Below the pieces are notes generated by a model. That model was given only the letters and a program-made list of their open reading frames with translations. It was not told the origin of the DNA and ran no database searches. From assembly GCA_001586965.3 (NCBI GenBank), contig LUCW03000241.1:48501-112500 (forward strand): 64,000 nt of DNA, read 5' to 3'. How positions within the stretch are numbered: position 1 is the stretch's first letter; every line of letters starts with the position of its first letter. Below are positions 12,597 through 24,424 of the stretch, piece after piece. A program made the translations under genes and the position numbers. The DNA is from Sphaeroforma sirkka. Taxonomy: Eukaryota; Opisthokonta; Ichthyosporea; Ichthyophonida.

Positions 12597-15240
12597 TTAC
12601 TTACTATTGTAGTGTTGTTGCTGCGCTGCACTTCCGCGGGAAGTGCTTACCGTTCTGTATGGTACGGTGGCTTGTTTTGTTCCCTGTTTTTATGAGGGAT
12701 GAAAACAGTATTTGTTAGTCAAGCTTATTTCTTCAAGTGTGGACTTACTTGTGCTTATTCCGTCATATGAGAAAATGCGAGCTTATTGAGATGTTCGGTC
12801 CTAGTGACGTCACTGTGGAAAGTTCGGTCCTGTTGACGTCACCTCTTGATATTCGGTCCTGTTGACGTCATCTCTTGATATTCGGTCCTGTACCGAACTG
12901 TGTCCAAGTGAATCTCACTTCTTGATGTGTGGTCCTGTATTGAACTGTGATTTGTACCTTACTGTTTGTACTTACCTTGATATTCAGTCCTGTACCGTAC
13001 TGTGTCGTGATGCACAACCGGGCTTGGTCCGGCTTTTGATGTTCGGTTCTCAGGCCTTGTTGTGATTGTGTTCTTGTGATCAGTGAATGTGTTCTATTCA
13101 CGTTGAATGTTTACGTCTTGAATAACGTGTAGTTGATTGTCGGCTGTACGCATTTATTCCACCATTGTGTGGTAACTACATCTATTCGCGTCTTTAGAGG
13201 TTAGATCTAGAGTGCTTTAATATGTGTATTGTGCATCTTGATTACTTTCCCTTACATTCGGATGTGTCGTGGGTATTTTGAACTCTGTGCTTTGTTCCAC
13301 TGTTTTCGTAATTCATCACAGGTAATCTTGTGTGTATAGTTCCTACTCTCGTTTGTAACTGTTAATTTGGCTATGTGGCCTTGTGTATACTCATTCTTTT
13401 TGAACTAACTGTTCATATATAAACTGGGACTGTTTGTTCTCGCCTGGGCTTTCTATTTCGCCTGATATGTTTGTGTGTACTAGCCATATGATGTCCCCTT
13501 TCATCGATTTGACGTAAGATGCGTCATGAATGTTCTTGGGCTATCAGTTTGTGGCTATATTATACTCGTCAACTCCTATTTATATGTTCACCGTGTATCT
13601 TGATATAGTCCTAATTGATGTCACTTGACCTCCTTTTATTTCTCGATCGCGTTTAAATTGTGAGCGTATTAATCACTGGAATTTGAGTCCTCAGGTTTGA
13701 TTGGTGCTTCTGTCTTAGATCGAATGGATTCAGAAGTCCAACTCCTGGTGGCTTATGTTCATGTGTGTATTTGTTGGGCAAGTGTGACCTACTACTTTTC
13801 CTCGTGTGATTACTGTAGTACCTTTTCAATGAACTTAGATCCTCGTAATTCGATTGACACTCCTTTTTTGAATCGCCTTGATCCAGAAGCCCATCTCTCA
13901 TTTTATTTGTCTATTCGTATATTTGTGTGCCTATTTTTATCTTAGAACATCCTTAAGCAATTAATACTACTGAACTACAGGAAAATTAACCTAATTCCCA
14001 GAATTTGATCGATGCCTCACCCTTAAATCGAATTGATTTCGGAGTCCATCTCCTGGTAACCTATGACTGTGTGTCTATTTATTGTTTGTGTGGTTCACAT
14101 ACTCTCGTTAAGCAATTTTTAATATTAATTCTTTTACGATGTTACGCATGTCTAAGGTATTGTTCTCTGGTTTAGCATTCGTAGCTCTATTATATAGTAT
14201 GCTCTTCCTTGGTCCGATAGTGAACGTTTTAAGATATCTGACCTCTCTTGTGCAAGTTTGTTACGCTGTTTGTACAATGTTGTTGTCGAGTCGCACTATT
14301 CAACTTGATTAGTTGATCGTTGTGGATTACTTCTACCTTCGTGAGTGGGCATGAGAGGTGGATGGAAATGGCAGCTAATTGATCTGACCCATTTCCTGCT
14401 CCTCTGTCGTGAGCCTAGTGCATTTACCGTGATAGGTTGATTACCCGGTGTCAGCTCAGTCGGCCTCTTGTGTAGTCTTTCTTGCCAGTTGCGTGTACAT
14501 ATTCTCATAACTTGCTATGTATGGTATCATTGCCTATATTGTTATATTACTCGTGTATCTCGTGTTTGTTGTGCAGGGCCCTTAAGTTCAATATGTTTTC
14601 TTGCTCGAAACTGCCTAAAATTCACAGCATTGATTAGTTAATCAATGTGACACTTCTATTTGTTTCACTCCCTGATATACTTATTTGTTCACAATAAAGC
14701 TTATCACACCTTGTCACGTGTCCAGCTTACTTCTGGAACACGTTCTGTTCACCTTGTTAGTTGTGCTAAGGTTCTTATTTGAGGAATCCTCTTCTTCCTC
14801 CTCATGTCTACTGCAGCTTCAGGGTTTTGTTTCTTCTTCCACTGTGGACATCCGTTCGTATTCCGGTTCCCCTTGCTTCCTTTTAATAACGTGGTTTCCT
14901 CGTGACTGGTAGAATTTTCGTTTCACCTCTTACACCGACTGTAGTATCGCGTTTTAGGATTCTTGTTGACTTATCTAAGTTAGGATATTGTAAATAATGT
15001 AGAGTGTAGAGAGTAGCTGAAAGGTACGAGACAAAGGATACAGAAGACCTCTTCTCAAGTACGGTTATCTCAGCTAGGTAAAGTCCCCAGTCTGAGAGAA
15101 CCGACCTGAGTATTTATTTGTGTTTTCACTAGACTCAGGATTTACTTGAGTGTTTCTCTAACACGCGGAGCCCCGGTATAGCTTACCGGTTCTACCTCTA
15201 ATATTTCTGAAGACTAATATCAGAAATATTTCAATCCTAA
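12597..15240. other. T-rich non-coding region, possibly LTR/leader of reversed family B
   Basis: No convincing coding sequence. The plus strand is rich in T and TG words. It contains a 29-bp minisatellite with CRE palindromes (12794-12890), degenerate relatives of that unit to about 13030 (GGTCCTGTA...ACTGTG), and three diverged units about 155 bp apart from 13695 to 14090. Because family B coding sequence ends at 12596 on the minus strand, this may be its long 5' LTR and leader. I could not find a second copy in the window to prove that. Confidence 0.4.
12794..12890. promoter_or_regulatory. Minisatellite with three tandem TGACGTCA (CRE) palindromes
   Basis: A 29-bp unit (TTCGGTCCTGTTGACGTCA plus about 10 bp) starts at 12794, 12823, 12852 and, partially, 12881. 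Each full unit contains a perfect 8-bp palindrome TGACGTCA at 12805-12812, 12834-12841 and 12863-12870. TGACGTCA is the consensus site for CREB/ATF bZIP factors. Whether this organism uses it so is inference. Confidence 0.6.
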
Positions 15241-15244
15241 TTCC

Positions 15245-15816
15245 AAAACTCAATGTTTGATGATCCTGGGATTCGGGATTTGGATTGGCTTTTTGATAAA
15301 CTGGTCCCTAGATGCTACAGCAGTACTTAGACGCTAACGAGCCGATTTTGGATGCGGCTCGGTGCACTCTACCAGGCAGTGACGTATTCTTCCCCATACC
15401 TCGCGATAAAACTTTGGGCCTACGACGACAAACACGGTACTTTGTATCTGACAAATACAAACCACACGTCACACACAGATGTATAAATCAGAACATGAAT
15501 TGGTGATCAAGCGTCGCACTTCGGCGTCGATCGCCAACTTGCCTTTACTGGCGGTGCCATCATTCACACCGTCGGGGGAACTAATTAAGGTCCGGGTGTG
15601 TTTGGATATACGACAGATCAATGTTCTTATTCCAGGAGACCAGTTTACACTACCGAAGGTCAATGAGATTATTAGTACCTTGAGGGGTAAGCGATATTGC
15701 ACTACGGTAGAACTATCGGCCGCATACCATCTTACCTGTACACGAGGACTCACAACATATGCTCTCGTTTACTTGGGATAGTCATCAATACTCGTTTACT
15801 TCGCCTCCGTTTGGAT
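15245..15816 (+). pseudogene. Gypsy family B RT N-terminal fragment, cut by copia LTR
   Basis: A short frame (15312-15506, LQQYLDANEPILDAA) shifts near 15475 into 15479-15781. That contains RT blocks VRVCLDIRQINVLIPGDQF (fingers) and TLPKVNEIISTLRGKRYCTT then VELSAAYHL, where the first catalytic Asp is expected (VELSAAY for DLSAAY, so Asp is replaced by Glu). After a further shift, FTSPPFG precedes the LTR at 15817. The next RT block, starting FQRTLSTIL, is found at 34742, also next to a copia LTR. The fragment is defective. Confidence 0.7.
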
Positions 15817-16205
15817 TGTGAATTTTTTTCAACTCTGTGAAAGTGCTCTTTATTTACTTTTGTACTCCGTATTTATACTATTTCTCGTCAAAATTGAACG
15901 TCCATTTCGGCTCGAAAATTTCCTTTGCCAAAGAAATTCCAACGGACGTGCGCGGTCTATTTTTAGATTCCATCTCTAAAAATACAAACGCACACTTAAA
16001 CTTCTAAGACTCATAACTCAATGAATATTCACTCAAACAACTTTAATAAGAATTACACATAAAATAGATCAAACACAATCGGCGTACGAAACACATTCAT
16101 AAACACAACATACAAAAACATACTTAGATAATTGGTTCCTCGATGGACTAGGTCTGAGTCCAACACTTAAACATCATTCACCTTTGACAATATAATTTTT
16201 CTACA
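15817..16205 (-). repeat. Copia LTR, minus orientation, internally shortened
   Basis: A 389-bp LTR beginning TGTGAATTTTTTTC and ending TTTCTACA. It lacks about 60 bp in two deletions, around 15990 and 16045, compared with the 450-bp copies. The left border matches the 11399/11400 border exactly but inverted. The right border abuts family C gypsy sequence. Confidence 0.9.
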
Positions 16206-17470
16206 TGGATTGTCGACACTTACGTTTCAATTCCAAGCACCATTAGCAATCTGATGACGTGTTACCTCAGGTGGGAGTGCACGGGATAGACAGTGACATT
16301 AACGATGTGAGCGTGGATAGATGCCCGAATCAGAGGAGAAACGAAAGGAAAAGAAGTGGGAGCTCCGAGCGGCGAAGAAAGCGGCTACGGCTCAGGCGGC
16401 TGCCCCCCTAAAAAAGCAGCAGCTAGATGAGGCACGTGCTTCCAAGGTTGCATTTGCCAAGGTTGTGCCGGTTGCTATTGGTCTACGAGGGGCGGAGATT
16501 GCGAAAGCGGCGTCGCAACCCCTCCCGGACTTCATTGCAAGCAGAGGTAGATTAGTTTTGTACCCGGTACCGGGAACAAAACCATGCCATCCTTGCGATG
16601 GCAGAGGGTACGATTGAGGGCTATTGCTGGCTTAGTGTACGACGATGCCCAATTTCTTAGACAAGGTGTTGGAAGAGCTTGAAGCCCAGTCAGAATGGCG
16701 GGGCTAGTGAAAGAAATATTCCGACCCACAATCTTCGCATATACTGTGGCCCGTATTGTGGATAAGCAAGGGCTCACAGAGGTTCTCCTCGTACGTGCAG
16801 TGGTCTTGTACTGACGTACACGGGCTCAGCCAGGGCGAACCCAAGGGGTGGCCGACCGGTATCCAAGCAGGAGCTGCCTGGTGAGTCTTCGAAAGATAAG
16901 GATGTCTTTGACACAGGCCTCCCAGTTTTAGGGTTTAGGGCAAGCGTACGGCGTATGTTCTGACCATCAAGGAAGGGCGGGCATGGGTCCCGCACGTTGG
17001 GCAGCAGCGCCCGACATCACCCCGCGGCACGAGGCCGTGGTCGGATCGACAACCGGGTCGGGTGAGGTCGTTTTCGCGACTTACAACCCGCCATGAGATC
17101 AAGGGGATCGTGGCAGGGACCAATATAGGGATGACGGCCAGCGTCGCTCCCGAGAGAAAGGTAACAATCGTGATCGAGTCAGCGACCATGGTGGTAGCAG
17201 GAGTGGTTGGCAAGGGCGGGTTAGACCTAGCCAACAGGATGGTGGTTGGTCGCGGGACGCGCTAGTTAGTCCCGTGACAGGTCTAGGCCTAGGTCGCGGG
17301 GACGTGACGATGACCGCGGGAGTAGCCGAGGCAGGGATAGCGACAGGCGACCATGGTGTTATGTGTGTGAGCGCAGTGGGCATGAGCCGGAGGACTGCCC
17401 GAAGCTGGCTACTAATTCGACTGGAGCTGCAGGAGCTGCAGCCAGGCATAGCTGAATGGGGGCGGTGATT
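16206..17470 (+). pseudogene. Gypsy-like family C (copy 1) gag with CCHC knuckle
   Basis: An ATG at 16321 opens a 98-codon Lys/Ala/Glu-rich frame that ends at 16617. Homologous-looking coding sequence continues in other frames over an unusually GC-rich stretch (16800-17470). A classical gag knuckle is readable at 17357-17398 as CYVCERSGHEPEDC (CX2CX4HX4C), which binds element RNA in the particle. Protease follows at 17507. Several frame changes make this copy inactive. GC content is well above that of neighbouring families, so family C may have a different origin or codon bias. Confidence 0.6.
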
Positions 17471-17506
17471 CCGTTATTGCTGGTGATGGAGCGGGCATGA
17501 GCGTAT

Positions 17507-17600
17507 GCTGACTCAGGTTGTTCTTATAACCTGATAACAAAGGAGGCGCTGGCCCGCATTGGTGTGGCGCCGGGTGAGCAATATAAGGCGACAGTGAAGA
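17507..17600 (+). pseudogene. Family C retropepsin-like protease fragment
   Basis: The frame reads ADSGCSYNLITKEALARIG and on to VKK then TGA. DSG followed by hydrophobic residues is the aspartic-protease active-site loop, and it lies where protease is expected after the CCHC knuckle. The second half of the domain (ILG-type motif) is not visible because the frame stops and an insertion-like segment follows at 17615. Confidence 0.55.
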
Positions 17601-17614
17601 AGTGAGTCAACACT

Positions 17615-17837
17615 TTAGTCAACAACAACAGTTAAATAAAAACTGAAAATTCAGACAGAGCGAGAATGCGAGATACCTTGTGTGTGGAATGATGATTGGT
17701 TGGTAGTGTCATTTGGATTTTGGAATTGGGCATGTGTCGCTTTCTTGGATGTCAGGCATTTAATTGAAAAGATAGAATTAAAAAACTGAAAGGAGCACAT
17801 AAAGGCATATAACCCCCAAAAAGCTGGTGGACAGCCT
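17615..17837. mobile_element. Possible 223-bp insertion flanked by 9-bp direct repeats
   Basis: GTCAACACT occurs at 17606-17614 and again at 17838-17846, bracketing an A/T-richer segment inside GC-rich family C sequence. A 9-bp target duplication is typical of Mutator-like transposons, but I see no terminal inverted repeats. It could be a chance repeat. Confidence 0.35.
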
Positions 17838-17851
17838 GTCAACACTCACAA

Positions 17852-18998
17852 GTGTCAGGCAGGTCACTCATCAGGGTCTCAGGCCCAGGGGCTGATCAGG
17901 AGTTGATCGTGATACCCCAGTCGTTAATTGAATGGCAGTGGTTGAAGGAAACGAAAGTTCCCGCCAGCTGTCGAGGTCGTAAGAAGCAGCCGGCGAGAAA
18001 GTCGGCAGGTGCTGCTATTGCTATACAGCAGTTGATGGAGCTGGGGCGACAGGAGGTGCCAGCTGTCAGCTCGGTGGCTGATGAAGGCTTGTGTCAGGAT
18101 GAGGGGCATCCTGGAGCAGTAGTTAGGATGCGTACCCCTAGCCCAGACAAGGGTAGTGTGAGTGACAGGGAGGCGATAGCCTCTCGAAGTCCAGTGTTTA
18201 GATTGCGCACCCATGGTCGCTTTTGGCCGGTGGCGTATTTTCCTTCGAAGTTCGCGCCGGTACAGCTTAAATACAGGAATGGTTGGCGCAGGTGTACGTA
18301 TACACAAGCTGTGGCCGATTTACAAGTGTTCTCACCATCCGGCCACATTGTTCTCGGATCATGAAGCTCTTCTCTCTATGTGGCATCGTGACGAGTTTGC
18401 CGCTGACCCACGTGGGCGACGCCAGGGCAGGTGGCAGGAAGTCTGCCGGGACATCTATGTCCTTCTTCTACCTGTGCAGGTGGTTGACAATGGCCCAGCG
18501 GATATACTGAGCAGGCTTACCCCGAAGGTTGACCCGATCATGGGGCAGGTTGAGGGCCAGGGTGCTAACCTGCAGCGCAAGGTTACCTGGCGGTATCCGG
18601 TTGCTAGGGAGGCCCAACCACGTACTAATGAATACAAGGCTGCGGCGTTTGCTTTCAACACAGCCGAGAAGGCGTGGGGGGCGCACTCGTATGATGCGTT
18701 CGCTCTACCGGGGAACCAAGTCCCAAAGTATTTTTCGCCATCCCTTGAAGGGGGGGCTTCGGAGGAATCGTGGGTTGGCCGCAATATGTGGGCCAACCTA
18801 CCGCGGGAGTTAATTCCGAGGGCGCTGGCCAAGGTGGTGGCTGAGCATCTTGAGATTACGCTGGTATGTCTCTACGTGCCGAAAGCGAAGCGGTGGGATC
18901 CGATGACTCATATGCTCGCGCGCGAGCCAATCGCAATACCGCTGCAGCATGGTGTTTTCCTGCGGCATGGGTATGAAGCTATGAGTGCCCCCCACCAT
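17852..18998 (+). pseudogene. Family C pol: RNase H followed by Dam-like domain
   Basis: The frame 17852-18364 ends in RFWPVAYFPSKFAPVQLKY, the gypsy RNase H strand that follows RT; RT itself is missing here. In the next frame (from 18213), HHPATLFSDHEALLSMW and VDNGPADILSRL complete RNase H (residues about 40-102). Residues 147-262 (about 18651-18998) match the Dam-like segment known from DIRS-type elements: SYDAFALPGNQ, PKYFSP, then MWANLPRELIPRALAKV where an NPP(W/Y) motif is expected, ITLVCLYVPKAKRWDPM, GVFLRHG and MSAPHHG. NPP reads NLP here, so catalysis is doubtful. The integrase follows downstream. Confidence 0.6.
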
Positions 18999-19045
18999 GG
19001 AGTCCGACGCTGTTCTGTCGAATCTCGTACAACAAGCGCTACCCG

Positions 19046-20386
19046 GTGTCGGTGCGTTTATGGGATAAGGTGCATGCTTTCACGCAGGTGCCAGTGGGCG
19101 ACTGTTCCACTGCGCCTGCGTTGGTGAGCCGCCCTGAGAGAGCCCTTTTGGTCCCGACCCCTGCGGAGTCGGACCAGTTGGTGGCGGCTGCTGAAGTTGA
19201 AGAACGCGAGACGCGCCAGCAGCGCGCGGCCTGCGCGAAACGCCGTGTAGCCCATAAGTTGGCCGGCAAGGCGTTATTGGCGAGGCAGGGGCAGTCGCCA
19301 TATGCTTTGCGTGGTTTGACGTTGTCTTGGCCGGAGGTCCGGAACGTGCTGAGTGCTGCCCACAATGTGTATATGCATACCGGCGCAGAGAAGGTCCTTG
19401 ATAAGCTCGAGGAGCTATGCAGATGAACAGGCTTAGGCACGCTTGCCCATGCTGTGCGCAGGTTCTGTCATACATGTCAGATGTATGAGCCCCATGGGCC
19501 AAGGCAGTATGGGCTCATGCAGCAGCCTGAGAGATTGCGTGGTCTCTTTAAGCATGTTTTTATGGACTTTGCGGATTTGCCCCGCACGTCTGACGGCTAT
19601 GCGCACTTGTTGCTACTCGAAGACGAGCTGACTGCTATGATCCTGCCTAAGCCATTCAAGTCAAAGAGTCGCCGAAAGGTGAAGTCATTCCTGCAGGAGG
19701 TGGTCCACCCCTGGGGTCAGCCAAAGGTGTATGCGAGTGACCAGGATCGTGTCCTGGACCGTGAGAGTATGCGGCAGTTTGCCCACAGTCATGAGGGAAA
19801 GGTGGATCCGGTCACCCCCGACCACCATCAATGCAATGGTGCTGCGGAGGCCGCGGTCAAGGTGGCTAAGGATTGGATCCTTAAGTCCTTGACGGACAAT
19901 ATGCAAGGAGACTGGGTACACCTGGCATACAAGTTCCACAATGCGTATAACGCTGCGGCGACGTCTACCCGGGGCCATGCGCCGTATACCATGGCTACTA
20001 ACCGTTTGTATGAAGGTGGCCGGGAGTACACCCTTGATCAGCGTGTGCGGCAGCTCCTGCAACAGGAGGACACGGCCGCGGCGGTGTTGATAGATGATGA
20101 TGCCCAGATTCGTGTTACAGCGGTTCGGGCGGCGCAATTGCGTTGTAGCAACGCGACTAGAGTGGATGCCCCCGACTTTGAATCGAGGGACAGGGTCAAA
20201 TTCAAGGCTAAGGCGAACCAAAGCCAGACTGCTCAGCTATGGAACGGGCCAGCTAAGGTGGTTTTCAAAGACAGCCCGGTTATATATACGCTCCAGTTTG
20301 GACCCAAGCGTTTGATGCGTCACCGTACGCAGTTCGTCAGTATTATGACTCGGTCTATCCGGAGCTGGCCCAGCGAACGGTTATGA
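19046..20386 (+). pseudogene. Family C DDE integrase
   Basis: The frame 19046-19426 carries the first half of an HHCC zinc-binding domain (AHNVYMHTGAEKV). After a frameshift, the second half is RFCHTCQM at 19457. The catalytic core in frame 19454-20386 shows FMDFADL (Asp38), YASDQ (Asp96) and NGAAEAAVK (Glu132). Asp96 and Glu132 are 35 residues apart, the D-x35-E spacing of retroviral and gypsy integrases. The C-terminal part (FKAKANQSQTAQLWNGPAKV) resembles the DNA-binding tail. The 310-codon run is open from 19454 to 20386, so this domain is better preserved than the rest of the copy. Confidence 0.8.
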
Positions 20387-21239
20387 CGTTTAGTGGGGCG
20401 TATGGGAACTGGTTGTTCCTGCATCTCCGTTTAGGCAGGCTACCATGGATAAGAGGCGTTCAGCACTTCACCATATGTGTACCCCAGACGGTCGCTGAGA
20501 AGTACTGGAAGACACAGGTGTCATCAGCGTTCAACATGTTGGGCGTGTATTTGCGGCGCTGGACAGGGATGTTCAGTATGAGCTCACAGATGATGTGAAA
20601 GAGCTCCTTCCCGCGGTGTGGGATGGTGTGTCAGAGACCTAGGCTGGCATTGATAGCCCAGGTAATAGCGTTTGCTAACTTGGGAACTTTAGGGCGCGTG
20701 TGCAAGAACAGGCCTGATCGACCAGGCACGATATTGGAGAGGCCTGGGGCGCAACAGGCCTGGTCGACCAGACACGATATTGAAGAGGCCTGGGGCGGCG
20801 GTTGCCGCGGTTGACACAGGTGCGGTTGCCGGTGGCATGCCTCCAGCGTGAGAGCTGGCGTAGGGCGCTTGGCAGCTTGTGTGTATAATGTTGCGTGGCG
20901 GGAAGAGCTAGGGCGCGTAAAGGGCAGTCCGGGCGCTGCAGTTCGGAAGCCTGAATGTTGGACCGGTGCTTGGACCAGGTCCACCAGCCAGGAGGGCGTG
21001 TAATCCGGCCTGGGGCCGTGCTTAGGCTAGGACTCAGATTTTCCAGGACCTATCATAGAATTTAGAATCTAGGGTTTAGGGTTGACAGAGCCTGGCCGCG
21101 TGGTCTCAGTAATTTGAGACCACGGAAAGTGTCAAACCATAAAACATGTAGCGCCAGTAGACCTTCTGTCTTATCATTCTTTGAATAGAGAAATTAATCC
21201 AGTGCAGTCTAAGGCTTAGGCTCATAATTATAAAATCAC
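20387..21239. other. Family C 3' non-coding tail
   Basis: GC-rich sequence with no domain I recognise. It contains two tandem 46-bp units (20708-20753 and 20754-20799) that include the palindrome CTGGTCGACCAG, and a short TAGGGTTTAGGG motif near 21070. The 3' LTR was not identified. Confidence 0.45.

Positions 21240-24424
<3,185 letters not shown>

Noticed and set aside
16926-16940. Telomere-like TTTAGGG repeats (also about 21066-21083)
   Set aside because: Only two units each, inside retroelement DNA. Too short to indicate a telomere.
18455-18832. Minus-strand frames across family C pol (also 19039-19502, 19685-20221)
   Set aside because: They are antisense shadows of the clearly readable plus-strand RNase H and integrase in GC-rich DNA.
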